A stretch of DNA of 64,000 bases. It comes from Bacteroidota bacterium (GTDB lineage: Bacteria > Bacteroidota > Bacteroidia > 2-12-FULL-35-15). Each line of letters begins with the position of its first letter. Positions within the stretch are counted from its first letter, which is position 1. Made by a program: the position numbers and the translations under genes. The stretch spans positions 248,001-312,000 of the forward strand of contig CANNHN010000002.1 in assembly GCA_947504725.1 (NCBI GenBank). Direction: 5' to 3'. The notes beneath the pieces were generated by a model that ran no database searches, was not told the origin of the DNA, and saw only the letters and a program-made list of their open reading frames with translations. Of this stretch, positions 47,976 through 56,660 are shown one piece after another.

Positions 47976-49421
47976 TCATTCTATATCACCGCGCAAACGC
48001 CTTCCTCTCGGCTCATCACCTTCATGCAACACAAATTCAGAATGCAGAAACATTGCAGCTGCTTCTGAATCTTTTACTTTGGATGAAGAGCGCTCTAACA
48101 TTTCTGATTCAAACTCCGTTAATATAGATTCTCTTATTCCTTTTTCTCTCCAATTAGACAAAGGTCTGCAGTTTTTTGATATTGCACGTGCCAGCGCCAA
48201 AGCATCTAATAGCGCTTGGTTTGCACCTTGTCCTTTGAATGGACTCATGGGATGAGCCGCATCTCCAATCAACGTAGCCGCTCGAGCATTTTTCATCCAT
48301 TCGGGTTTTAATAATTCTCGGTCATACACAGGATAGCCAGAAATTTGAGCTTCTTTGGTTGCGGATAAAATCTCAGGAATAGGGCTATGCCATTGCGTTC
48401 TCTTACATGCTTCTTCTTTAAGTGCATGCGTTCCTTTAGCGCTTAATTCTTTGGCTTCTTCTTCTGACATCGGGAAACTCAGTTGCCACATTACAGTATC
48501 AGATGAATAAGGCATGATGTAAATCCGTTCATTGCCATTGGCGGTTTGAAATACTGTTGCAGAGTCCAGCAAAGGGTTTTCAAGGCCATTGAGAGCAGCA
48601 AAAGGACAAATTCCCAAAATCACAATACAACCCAAGTAACGCAAAGGAGCAATTTCCTCGCTAATTAACAAGCTTCGCAACGAACTACGAATACCATCAG
48701 CTCCAACCACAAGATCCGCTTTAGCGCTCTTCATTTTCCCATTCACCAGAAATTTCAACTCACCATCCATCTTAAAATCAATTAATTGGTGTCCCCAAGA
48801 AACCTTGTTGTGTCCACCAAGTTGCTCAAGAAGAGCTGAACGCAAAGCCTGTCGTGCGATGTGGACATTTGTTTTTTTTGGAATTTTATTAGAACTAGTA
48901 GACATCCATTTTCTCATTCCCCATTCCCCAATTACTTTTCCGTCTGTAGTATGCACCAAATGCCTTGTTGAGACAACACCTTCTTTTAATGAAAAAAGCC
49001 CTAATCCATGAATCGCTTTGCTGGCTTGTTGTAACGTAAGTCCATAACCTTGAGAGCGAGCTTCGAAATTGTTATCGCGCTCATAAAGAGTAAACGGAAT
49101 TCCGCGGTGCAAACAAGCCACAGCCAGCGCTACGCCTCCTATTCCAGCACCAACAATAGCAATATGTGGGAAGTTTTCTTTATCAGGAATGGGAAATTTA
49201 GTAGAGGGAAGCAGCCCAGAACCCTTACAGGTCAAGCAGGAATACAAATGTCCCTTAGGGCGAACAGGAGCAACACCATCGCCTTTCGTTTTTTCAAATT
49301 GATCGAGTGCTAGTAGGTGGCGGAGTCGAACACTCTTTCGGAGCTTCTTACTTTTTTTTCCTCGTCCTTGACAATCATTGCAAATAGCCCAGTAAACCTC
49401 TTTGTTTTCTACCTTTTTCAA
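47976..49421 (-). CDS. FAD-dependent monooxygenase with N-terminal zinc-finger-like CxxCxGxG motifs
   Basis: The protein has 481 residues with a TTG start. The first 80 residues carry two DnaJ-type motifs, CNDCQGRG (Cys14, Cys17) and CLTCKGSG, spaced like half of a DnaJ zinc site. The rest is a class A flavin monooxygenase: IVGAGIGGVALA (FAD loop), GADGIRSSLRS, and GDAAHPMSPFKGQGANQAL (second FAD motif). It resembles salicylate hydroxylase-type enzymes that use NAD(P)H and oxygen to hydroxylate aromatic compounds. It is the only leftward gene in this stretch and is flanked by unrelated genes, so acquisition by transfer is plausible. Substrate unknown. Confidence 0.85.
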   Translation of the reverse strand: MKKVENKEVYWAICNDCQGRGKKSKKLRKSVRLRHLLALDQFEKTKGDGVAPVRPKGHLYSCLTCKGSGLLPSTKFPIPDKENFPHIAIVGAGIGGVALAVACLHRGIPFTLYERDNNFEARSQGYGLTLQQASKAIHGLGLFSLKEGVVSTRHLVHTTDGKVIGEWGMRKWMSTSSNKIPKKTNVHIARQALRSALLEQLGGHNKVSWGHQLIDFKMDGELKFLVNGKMKSAKADLVVGADGIRSSLRSLLISEEIAPLRYLGCIVILGICPFAALNGLENPLLDSATVFQTANGNERIYIMPYSSDTVMWQLSFPMSEEEAKELSAKGTHALKEEACKRTQWHSPIPEILSATKEAQISGYPVYDRELLKPEWMKNARAATLIGDAAHPMSPFKGQGANQALLDALALARAISKNCRPLSNWREKGIRESILTEFESEMLERSSSKVKDSEAAAMFLHSEFVLHEGDEPRGRRLRGDIE

Positions 49422-49497
49422 TCTTTTTTAATTTCTGTTTCGGCTTATACAATCAAACATACGACAAATATTTCATTCCAAAAATCATCCCTTTTTG

Positions 49498-49505
49498 TAC
49501 ATTCG
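49498..49505 (+). promoter_or_regulatory. Possible -7 element for ybeY
   Basis: TACATTCG resembles the TAnnTTTG element and ends only four bases before the ybeY ATG, so if it is used the message would be nearly leaderless. Confidence 0.3.
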
Positions 49506-49509
49506 CAAC

Positions 49510-50052
49510 ATGATTAGTTTTAATTCAGAAGACATACAATTCAATTTAAAATACAAAACGAAGCTGAAAGGCTGGATTGTTAAAACGATTGAAAGCAAGA
49601 AAAAAAAAGCAGGAGACATTTCTTTTGTGTTTTGTTCAGATGCGTTTTTGTTGGAGATGAACAAAGAGTATTTGAATCACGATACGTATACGGATATTAT
49701 AACATTTGATTATTCGAGTGATTTGTCCGCAAAGGGCAAAGGCTTCTCGACTCCGCTCGAAGTGACAACCAAAGGAGCAAAATCGAAAATGACAAAAACA
49801 GTGGCTCCGATTTCTGGCGACATCTTCATCAGCATTGACAGAGTTCAAGAGAATGCAGATAAATTTTCACCCATCGGCTCCGCTCAGGGTGACAAACAGC
49901 GGAAGAAAAGCTCTAATTTTGAGGACGAATTACACCGTGTAATTATTCACGGAGTTTTGCATTTACTGGGCTATAAAGACAAAACAAAAATTGCGAAAAC
50001 GGAAATGACTAAGCAAGAAGATAGTTGTTTAAAAGCATTTAAAAAGAGTTGA
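49510..50052 (+). CDS. ybeY: Endoribonuclease/rRNA maturation factor YbeY with repeat-derived insertions
   Basis: The protein has 180 residues; the family is usually about 140 in this phylum. The N-terminal part (MNKEYLNHDTYTDIITFDY) and the zinc-binding tail IIHGVLHLLGYKDKT (His147, His151) are normal for Bacteroidota YbeY. Between Tyr68 and ISGDIFISIDRVQENA there are about 32 residues (69-100), and between Phe119 and the NFEDELHRV helix there are about 16 (120-135). Both extra pieces are encoded by copies of a dispersed GC-rich repeat. YbeY acts in 16S rRNA 3'-end processing and ribosome quality control. The extra loops lie outside the metal site, so activity may survive. The next gene starts within its stop codon. 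Confidence 0.92.
   Translation: MISFNSEDIQFNLKYKTKLKGWIVKTIESKKKKAGDISFVFCSDAFLLEMNKEYLNHDTYTDIITFDYSSDLSAKGKGFSTPLEVTTKGAKSKMTKTVAPISGDIFISIDRVQENADKFSPIGSAQGDKQRKKSSNFEDELHRVIIHGVLHLLGYKDKTKIAKTEMTKQEDSCLKAFKKS
49743..49768. repeat. Dispersed GC-rich repeat, copy D, translated within ybeY
   Basis: CTTCTCGACTCCGCTCGAAG then TGACAA. It is read in the ybeY frame as F-S-T-P-L-E-V-T and matches intergenic copy C with one base changed. Confidence 0.8.
49872..49896. repeat. Dispersed GC-rich repeat, copy E, translated within ybeY
   Basis: CATCGGCTCCGCTCAGGGTG then ACAAA. It is read in a different register from copy D, giving I-G-S-A-Q-G-D-K. The same core CGGCTCCGCTC is present in copies A and C. 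Confidence 0.7.
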
Positions 50053-51995
50053 GCTTCTTCAAAAAAATATCTCCAAACCATTATCTGCTTCTGTTTGTAA
50101 TTATAGTCGCAACTACCATTCGTTTCTGGGATTTTTCTTCCATGCAATTTATGCATGATGAATTGAGTGCTGTTATTCGTTCACAAGCAAACAGTTTTTC
50201 TGAATTAATTTACAAAACAAAAACCACAGATGTGCACCCTGTTGCAGTTCCCATTTTTGTGCATTACTGGACAAAGTTTTTCGGAACAAATGAAATGGTT
50301 GTGAAATTTCCTTTCATCATTTTCGGTCTGATTTCCATTTATTATTCTTATAAAATTGCGGAGAAATGGTTTAATCCAACGGTCGCCATTTTAACTTGTG
50401 CATTTTTAGCAACCCTTCAATTCCCAACAATGTATGGACAATTGGAGCGACCATACGCAACAGGAATGTTGTTTTCGGTTTTGATGGTTTGGTGTTGGAC
50501 ACAGTTTTTCTTTTCTGAAAAAAGCAAAAACAAATACGCCATTGGGTTTGTGATTTTTGCTTCGCTTTGTACTTACAATCATTATTTCAGTTTGTTGTTT
50601 GCGGGGCTGGTGGGCGCAACAGGACTATTTTTTCTAACCAAAGAAAACTGGAAAAAATATTTATTGATGTGTCTTTCGGTGCTTTTGCTTTTTATTCCAC
50701 ATATTTCTATCTTGCTTTTTCATTTATCCATTGGCGGTGGAGGAGAAGAGAGTTGGCTAGGAAAGCCACAACCAGACTGGCTAATCACGTTTTTGAAATA
50801 TTTGTTTCACTATTCGGTTTACGTTTATGTATTGGTGGGAATTTTGTTTTTAGGAAGTTTTTATTTTAGAAACAGAGAGAAAAAAGTGTTTGACAAAATG
50901 CGAATCATCGCATTGGTTTGGGCAATTTTAGTTCCTTGTTTGGCGTATTTTTATTCCATCACAAAAACACCTGTGTTGCAATTTTCTACGTTTACCTTTT
51001 CACTTCCGTTTTTATTGATATTTATTTTTTCTTTTTATGCAGAGCTGAAAACAACAATAAAAGCAGGTATCGTAGCGATTATTGTTTTAATAAATGTATA
51101 TACGCTTTTTGTAAATAGAAAACACGATCCACTTTTTTACAACCACCCATATGCAGAAATGGCGAGAATTAGCGACAAAGCAATTGCTGCTTTTGGAGAA
51201 AGCAACGTGTCGGTTTCTCTGTCGGCAATGAACGGGTTTGTGGATTATTATTTTGACAAATTAGGAAAACCGTTTTCATATTTATGTGTTGAAAAATCAG
51301 ACACGAAAGCCTTTTTATTGTATTTAGAAAACGAACAAACAGATTATTTTGTTGCAGGAAACTTGCCACTAGAATATTATCAATTAATCAAAGAGCGCTA
51401 TCCGTTTGTTATAAGCAAGAACGAAGGGTTTACGTTTACTGTGTATTGTTATTCTAAAATTAAACCAAAAAATGTGCTTAAAGAAGCTGTTCTTTTTTCT
51501 GAAAATCAGAGCGAGGAGCAGGTGCTCAAAAATAAAAAAAGTCATTGGGTGGCAAACCCAAGCATGTCTGAGGACCCCGTTTATCCTGGCGTTTTTTACA
51601 TGGAATTAGACAGTACACAAGAATATAGCACAGGCTTTTCGGCAAAACTAAGCGACATTGTTAAATCAAGACACTCTATTTTAAATATAAGCGCAGAGAT
51701 TAGTGTAGGAAAGGAAAAGTCTAATCCAACAATTGTTGTTTCCATTGAAGAAGAAGGAAAGTCTTTGTTGTGGAGGGGTTCAGGTCATGATGAATACAAA
51801 ACAAAAGAATTGTTTTTTAACACTATTTACGTTTCACATTTATTTTCGGGAATGGATTTATCAAAACATCCCGATGCGACAATAAAAATTTATGTTTGGA
51901 ATCGAGACAAAAAAGGGGCGCTTGTGCGCAACTTTAAAGTAGAAGTGATTGAAAGCAATCCAATGATTTATGGGCTGTATGAGCCGATTGAGTGA
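50049..51995 (+). CDS. GT-C membrane glycosyltransferase (GT39/ArnT-like) with C-terminal beta domain
   Basis: The protein has 648 residues with a TTG start that overlaps the ybeY stop (TTGA). About eleven to twelve hydrophobic helices lie between residues 10 and 360. The first periplasmic loop carries the acidic motif FMHDELSAVIRS (about 38-42) with DVHPVAVPIFVHYW, the pattern of GT-C enzymes that use polyprenyl-phosphate sugars. The last 250 residues are soluble: a mixed domain (about 370-470), then a beta-sandwich (about 510-640) ending IYVWNRDKKGALVRNFKVEV. The protein at 62146 has the same layout. The acceptor, lipid or protein, is unknown. Confidence 0.82.
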   Translation: MSFFKKISPNHYLLLFVIIVATTIRFWDFSSMQFMHDELSAVIRSQANSFSELIYKTKTTDVHPVAVPIFVHYWTKFFGTNEMVVKFPFIIFGLISIYYSYKIAEKWFNPTVAILTCAFLATLQFPTMYGQLERPYATGMLFSVLMVWCWTQFFFSEKSKNKYAIGFVIFASLCTYNHYFSLLFAGLVGATGLFFLTKENWKKYLLMCLSVLLLFIPHISILLFHLSIGGGGEESWLGKPQPDWLITFLKYLFHYSVYVYVLVGILFLGSFYFRNREKKVFDKMRIIALVWAILVPCLAYFYSITKTPVLQFSTFTFSLPFLLIFIFSFYAELKTTIKAGIVAIIVLINVYTLFVNRKHDPLFYNHPYAEMARISDKAIAAFGESNVSVSLSAMNGFVDYYFDKLGKPFSYLCVEKSDTKAFLLYLENEQTDYFVAGNLPLEYYQLIKERYPFVISKNEGFTFTVYCYSKIKPKNVLKEAVLFSENQSEEQVLKNKKSHWVANPSMSEDPVYPGVFYMELDSTQEYSTGFSAKLSDIVKSRHSILNISAEISVGKEKSNPTIVVSIEEEGKSLLWRGSGHDEYKTKELFFNTIYVSHLFSGMDLSKHPDATIKIYVWNRDKKGALVRNFKVEVIESNPMIYGLYEPIE

Positions 51996-52027
51996 TTTGT
52001 GTTTTGAACAGGCGCACCATTAAAGTC

Positions 52028-52125
52028 GTCATGCCGTGCTCCCACACGGCACCTTCCTGTTAATGGCGATTGTCTTTCTCTGGATGAGATCCCGTGTCGT
52101 GGCACGGGATGACGGTTATGACGGA
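52028..52125. repeat. GC-rich double-hairpin repeat after the GT-C gene
   Basis: Contains stem GCCGTG (52033-52038) with CACGGC (52045-52050) and stem ATCCCGTG (52089-52096) with CACGGGAT (52103-52110). The second stem shares its parts with the repeat at 58930. It fills the space between convergent genes and may terminate transcription. Confidence 0.65.
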
Positions 52126-52141
52126 AACCGTTTTGACAAGG

Positions 52142-53332
52142 TTATTTCTCAACCGCGTCAACACCCGGCAAACTACCGCTCTCAATGTATTCCAACAACG
52201 CGCCACCGCCTGTAGACACATACGAAACATCGTTTCCGAATTTATATTTGTTGATTGCAGCAACAGAATCGCCACCACCAATTAATGAGAAGGCTCCTTT
52301 TTTAGTAGCAGCAACAATTGCTTCTGCAACCGATTTTGTTCCGTGTTCAAACGAGCTCATTTCAAACACACCCATTGGTCCGTTCCACAAAATTGTATTT
52401 GAGTTCGCGATTACATCAGCGTAAATAGCTTCTGTTTTTGGTCCAATGTCTAATCCCATCCAACCATCAGGAATAGCTTTTATATCAACTGTTTGCTTGT
52501 TTGCTTCGTTCGAAAAATTATCTGCAACAATAGCATCAACAGGAATATAAATATTCACACCTTTTGCTTTTGCGGTTTTTAAAATGTTTAATGCTGTTTC
52601 TAATTTTTCTTCTTCAACAAGTGATTTTCCAATCTGTCCGCCTTGCGCTTTTACAAACGTAAATGCCATTCCGCCTCCGATAATAATGTTATCTGCTTTG
52701 TTGATTAGTTGTTCTAAAATTAAAATTTTGTCCGAAACCTTTGCTCCGCCCATAATGGCTGTAAATGGCTTAACGGCTCCGTTTAAGACTTTGTTTACAC
52801 TGGCAATTTCTCCACTCATGACGTAACCAAAACATTTGTTGTTAGGAAAAAATTGTGCAATCACAGCGGTGGAAGCGTGCGCTCTGTGAGCTGTTCCGAA
52901 TGCATCATTCACATAAAATGTTCCTAAAGTTGAAAGTTGTTTTGCAAAATCAACATCTCCTTTTTCTTCTTGTTTGTGGAAACGCAAATTCTCTAAAAGC
53001 AATACTTCGCCTGATTTTAAAGCTTTTGCAGCAGTTGTTGCAACATCGCCAACACAATCGGAAGCAAAAGAAACAGGTACGTTTAATAATTTAGATAAAT
53101 GATTTATTGTGTGTTTCAACGAATATTTTTCAGTTGGACCTTCTTTCGGCCTTCCTAAATGCGACATTAAAATAACAGCTCCGCCATCTTTCAAAATCTT
53201 ATTAATGGTAGGCAACGCAGCACGAATACGCGTATCGTCTGTGATGTTGTATTGAGCATCCAAAGGAACATTAAAGTCCACACGAATTAATGCTTTTTGT
53301 CCAGCGAAATTATAATTGTCGACCGTTTTCAT
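52142..53332 (-). CDS. pgk: Phosphoglycerate kinase
   Basis: The protein has 396 residues from the ATG at 53332. The frame is open for 30 more codons upstream, but that part has no family similarity. Family marks are [65 protein letters not shown] and the nucleotide-binding end GGGDSVAAI with [19 protein letters not shown]. It transfers the phosphate of 1,3-bisphosphoglycerate to ADP in glycolysis. It is cytoplasmic. It runs opposite to its neighbours and is preceded by a divergent promoter region shared with holB. Confidence 0.97.
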   Translation of the reverse strand: MKTVDNYNFAGQKALIRVDFNVPLDAQYNITDDTRIRAALPTINKILKDGGAVILMSHLGRPKEGPTEKYSLKHTINHLSKLLNVPVSFASDCVGDVATTAAKALKSGEVLLLENLRFHKQEEKGDVDFAKQLSTLGTFYVNDAFGTAHRAHASTAVIAQFFPNNKCFGYVMSGEIASVNKVLNGAVKPFTAIMGGAKVSDKILILEQLINKADNIIIGGGMAFTFVKAQGGQIGKSLVEEEKLETALNILKTAKAKGVNIYIPVDAIVADNFSNEANKQTVDIKAIPDGWMGLDIGPKTEAIYADVIANSNTILWNGPMGVFEMSSFEHGTKSVAEAIVAATKKGAFSLIGGGDSVAAINKYKFGNDVSYVSTGGGALLEYIESGSLPGVDAVEK

Positions 53333-53461
53333 GAGTGAGAGATTTTGTTTTGTGGTGCAAAAATAACTTTTATGTTTAAATGAAGAAATGATATCCAAAC
53401 TTAGACACATTTTAGTGTTCAAAATTTATCCAAAAGCCCACTTTTGCGTGAAATGATTTAT

Positions 53462-53469
53462 TATCTTTG
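53462..53469 (+). promoter_or_regulatory. -7 promoter element upstream of holB
   Basis: TATCTTTG is a perfect Bacteroidota -7 element 17 bp before the holB ATG. TTTTG at 53442-53446 may be the -33 element, although the spacing of about 15 bp is short. Confidence 0.55.
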
Positions 53470-53486
53470 AAATCGGTTTAAAAACA

Positions 53487-54623
53487 ATGCTATTCAAAGA
53501 AATCATAGGTCAGCAAGCAATGAAAGACAGGCTTGTTCGCTCTTTTAAAGAAGGGCGTATTAGTCATGCGCAACTGTTCCTCGGTCCAGAGGGTTCTGGT
53601 AGCTTGCCGATGGCGGTTGCTTACGCTCAATATATTTCTTGTACCAACAAAACGGAAGTCGATTCCTGCGGAACCTGTTCTTCGTGTGTGAAATACAATA
53701 AACTGATTCACCCTGACTTGCATTTTGTTTACCCGGTAGCCCTTTCTGCAAACGTGAAAACAAGTGCTGATGTTGCAGTAAATTGGAGAGAAGCCTTTTT
53801 AGATAACCCATACATTACACTTTTTAGCTGGTTTGAATCGCTTTCAGCAGAAAATAAGCAAGCCGTAATTGGAACAGAAGAAAGCGGAGAAATTCTTAGA
53901 AAACTCAGCTTAACAACCTATGAATCGGAATATAAGATTATGGTTATTTGGCAAGCAGAAAAGATGAATCAGTCGGCAGCCAATAAGCTTTTGAAAATAT
54001 TAGAGGAGCCACCAGACAAAACATTATTCTTGTTGGTTTGTGAAAACGAAGATCAATTATTGAGAACAATTGTGTCGCGTACGCAGTTGATTAAAATAAA
54101 CAAAATCAACGACAAAGATTTGATGGATGCGCTTGTGTCTATTCACGGTCAAACAGCAGAAGCGGCAGAAAAAATTTCTCATTTAGCAGATGGAAGTTAT
54201 GCCGAAGCGATTACGCTAATGAGTGAAAATGAAAATGCAGGACAAAATTTAGCAAGTTTTCAAAAGTTGATGCGTGCTAGTTTAAAGTTTGATCCCAAAG
54301 CAGTAATCTCTTGGATTGATGAAATAAGTTCTGCAGGAAGAGAGCGCCAAAAGAATTTTTTAAATTATGCTTTACACATTATGCGCGAAAGTGCTATGGT
54401 GAATTACGGTGATGATAGTCTAGTGAAATTAAGTGCAGACGAACAAGAATTTGTAAAAAAGTTTTCTCCATTTATTCACGGAGCAAACATCGAACGATTT
54501 ATAGAAGAATTAAATAAAGCGCATTATCACATGGAACGAAATGCGAGTCCGAAAATTTTATTTATGGATTTGGCGTTTAAGTTCAACGAGTTGTTGAATG
54601 TGCCGAAACCAGAGTTAGTTTAA
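53487..54623 (+). CDS. holB: DNA polymerase III clamp-loader subunit delta prime
   Basis: The protein has 378 residues. The start LFKEIIGQQAMKDRLVRSFKEGRISHAQLFLGPEGSGSLPMA is the clamp-loader AAA+ N terminus. The Walker A loop is GPEGSGSL, lacking the usual Lys-Ser/Thr, as expected for delta prime, which does not hydrolyse ATP. A four-Cys zinc module (YISC...DSCGTCSSCVKY) follows. The sensor region contains NKLLKILEEPPDKTLFLLV and SRTQLI. It opens and loads the beta clamp with delta and tau/gamma. The gene order holB - ricT - gldH is typical of Bacteroidota. Confidence 0.9.
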   Translation: MLFKEIIGQQAMKDRLVRSFKEGRISHAQLFLGPEGSGSLPMAVAYAQYISCTNKTEVDSCGTCSSCVKYNKLIHPDLHFVYPVALSANVKTSADVAVNWREAFLDNPYITLFSWFESLSAENKQAVIGTEESGEILRKLSLTTYESEYKIMVIWQAEKMNQSAANKLLKILEEPPDKTLFLLVCENEDQLLRTIVSRTQLIKINKINDKDLMDALVSIHGQTAEAAEKISHLADGSYAEAITLMSENENAGQNLASFQKLMRASLKFDPKAVISWIDEISSAGRERQKNFLNYALHIMRESAMVNYGDDSLVKLSADEQEFVKKFSPFIHGANIERFIEELNKAHYHMERNASPKILFMDLAFKFNELLNVPKPELV

Positions 54624-54681
54624 TAGTTAAACCCTAAAATTTGTTCGCGAAAGCAGAAACAAATTCATAATAGAAATAGAA

Positions 54682-56040
54682 ATGGGATGTAGTGGATGTT
54701 CAACAGGAAGAGGATGCAGCACAGCTAGCAACGGTTTGCCTGGTGGCTGTAAAAATAATGGATCGTGCGGAGCGGGTGGATGCAATAAATTAAATGTATT
54801 CGATTGGCTTGCAAACATGGAATTACCAAGCGGTCAAGCGCCATGTGATATCGTTGAGATTCGATTTAAAAACAGCAGAAAAGCGTTTTTCAAAAATGTG
54901 AATAATTTACAGCTCAATGTTGGAGACGTTGTTGCTGTTGAAGCAACAGGCGGTCACGATATTGGAGTTATTTCTATTTCGGGAGAATTGGTTCGTTTGC
55001 AAATGAAGAAGCGAAACGTTAAATCCGATTCCGAAGAAATAAAAAAAGTATATCGCAAAGCAAAACAAGCCGACATTGAAAAATGGCAAGAAGCACAAGG
55101 TCTTGAGCACGCTACAATGTATCGCGCCAGAACATGCGCTGTAAAGCTGAATTTACAGATGAAAATCAGTGATGTAGAATATCAAGGAGATAGAACAAAA
55201 GCAATTTTTTATTATACAGCAGAAGACCGTGTCGACTTTCGTGAATTGATAAAAGTGTTAGCAGACGAATTTAAAGTTCGAATTGAAATGCGTCAAATTG
55301 GTGCTCGTCAAGAAGCAGGAAGATTAGGAGCGATTGGTTCTTGTGGAAGAGAGTTGTGCTGTTCAACGTGGTTGACTGATTTCCGTTCAGTGTCTACAAG
55401 CGCTGCACGTTACCAACAACTTTCTTTAAATCCATTGAAGCTTGCTGGACAATGTGGAAAATTAAAGTGTTGTTTAAATTTTGAATTGGATAGTTACATG
55501 GATGCGCTTCACGATTTTCCGGAAGTGAACAATGTAAAATTAGAAACTGATTTAGGAAGAGCGTTTCACCAAAAGACAGACATTTTTAGAAGAACAATGT
55601 TTTTCTCATATACACATGAACCAGACAATTTTATTCCTCTTCCAGTTGATCGTGTGAAAGAAATTATGGAGATGAATAAAAACAGCTTGAAGCCAACAGA
55701 CTTGTTGATTAAGTTGGCTCCTAAAGTGCTTGTGAAAGCACCAGACTACGAAAACGTAGTAGGACAAGACAGCTTAACGCGTTTTGATAAAAGCAAAAAA
55801 GCGAAAAGCAAGAACAAGAAAAGAAGCGGTCCACCGAATCAAAACAAACCAGGTGGAAATACGAATCAAAACAAACCGGCACAAAACCAAAACAAGCCGA
55901 ACCCGAATCAAAACAAGCCGAATCCAAACCAGAATAAACCAAACCCGAACAACAACAATCGTCCGAGACCGAACAATAATCGTCCGCGTCCGAACAATAC
56001 CAGCAACAACAATCCGCCACCACCGAAACCAGAGGCTTAA
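54682..56040 (+). CDS. ricT: RicT/YaaT-family PSP1 protein with Asn/Pro/Lys-rich repeat tail
   Basis: The protein has 452 residues. An N-terminal Cys-rich segment (about 1-35, eight Cys, GCSGCSTGRGCSTAS onward) probably holds an iron-sulfur cluster. The PSP1 C-terminal domain core spans about 60-280, with GARQEAGRLGAIGSCGRELCC, then QCGKLKCCLNFE. The last 65 residues are low-complexity repeats of NQNKPNP, then RPRPNNN units, encoded by a near-perfect 21-bp tandem repeat at about 55850-56000. In Bacillus, RicT acts with RicA and RicF in RNA processing and development; in this phylum its role is not established. It precedes gldH by five bases. Confidence 0.9.
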   Translation: MGCSGCSTGRGCSTASNGLPGGCKNNGSCGAGGCNKLNVFDWLANMELPSGQAPCDIVEIRFKNSRKAFFKNVNNLQLNVGDVVAVEATGGHDIGVISISGELVRLQMKKRNVKSDSEEIKKVYRKAKQADIEKWQEAQGLEHATMYRARTCAVKLNLQMKISDVEYQGDRTKAIFYYTAEDRVDFRELIKVLADEFKVRIEMRQIGARQEAGRLGAIGSCGRELCCSTWLTDFRSVSTSAARYQQLSLNPLKLAGQCGKLKCCLNFELDSYMDALHDFPEVNNVKLETDLGRAFHQKTDIFRRTMFFSYTHEPDNFIPLPVDRVKEIMEMNKNSLKPTDLLIKLAPKVLVKAPDYENVVGQDSLTRFDKSKKAKSKNKKRSGPPNQNKPGGNTNQNKPAQNQNKPNPNQNKPNPNQNKPNPNNNNRPRPNNNRPRPNNTSNNNPPPPKPEA

Positions 56041-56045
56041 TTTTT

Positions 56046-56537
56046 ATGAATTCAATTAACATAAAAACGATTACAGGCAGGACAACAATTTTATTTTTGT
56101 TGTGTTCGCTGTTTTTTACTTCTTGCGATGATGCCCGTATTTTTGAGCAAAACCAAGAAATTCCAGAAAGCGGTTGGGCACAAAGCAACATTGTAAAATT
56201 TGATGTAGACATCAAAGACCCAGCAACACCAGCACATTTTTATATTAACATTCGCAACGCGGAGGGTTATCCTTATGGTAATTTATTTTTATTTATTAAA
56301 ACGGTTTTCCCAAATGGAAAGTTTTCAAGCGACACTTTAGAGTGCGTTTTGGCCGATGAAAAAGGAAAATGGTTAGGAACAGGAGTAGGAGATTTATATG
56401 ACAACCAAATACCATTCAAACGAAATGTACGTTTTCCATTGGCAGGAATCTATCATTTTGAAATAGAACAAGGGATGAGACTAGAAACCACACCTTTGAT
56501 TTTGGACGTTGGATTGCGAATTGAAAAAGCTGAATAG
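56046..56537 (+). CDS. gldH: Gliding motility lipoprotein GldH
   Basis: The protein has 163 residues. A hydrophobic N terminus ends in the lipobox FFTSC (Cys27). The mature part is beta-rich, with the family stretch NAEGYPYGNLFLFIKTVFPNG, then DTLECVLADEKGKWLGTGVGD and the end IYHFEIEQGMR. GldH is required for gliding in Flavobacterium johnsoniae and is found near the T9SS/gliding genes; relatives occur in non-gliding Bacteroidota too. It sits in the outer membrane or periplasm as a lipoprotein. The position between ricT and a class A PBP gene is a typical order in the phylum. Confidence 0.93.
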   Translation: MNSINIKTITGRTTILFLLCSLFFTSCDDARIFEQNQEIPESGWAQSNIVKFDVDIKDPATPAHFYINIRNAEGYPYGNLFLFIKTVFPNGKFSSDTLECVLADEKGKWLGTGVGDLYDNQIPFKRNVRFPLAGIYHFEIEQGMRLETTPLILDVGLRIEKAE

Positions 56538-56624
56538 TACAAATATCGAATCTATACGAATTTACAAATCTGTGGTTGTTAAAACAGATTATAGTTTTTA
56601 AAAGAAAAAAATTATTACGGAGCT

Positions 56625-56655
56625 TGTCCCCCTTTGGAGGGGGCAGGGGGAGGAA
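56625..56655. repeat. GC-rich hairpin repeat in front of the PBP gene
   Basis: Stem CCCCCT (56628-56633) with AGGGGG (56638-56643) around TTGG, followed by CAGGGGGAGG. It ends a few bases before the PBP start codon at 56661, and is related to the palindrome at 46430. Confidence 0.6.
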
Positions 56656-56660
56656 AATTA

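Noticed and set aside
53333-53422. N-terminal extension of phosphoglycerate kinase
   Set aside because: The extra 30 residues show no family similarity and the ATG at 53332 gives the normal start.
55850-56000. Tandem repeat in ricT as a separate repeat element
   Set aside because: It stays in frame and codes for the protein tail; it is part of the gene.
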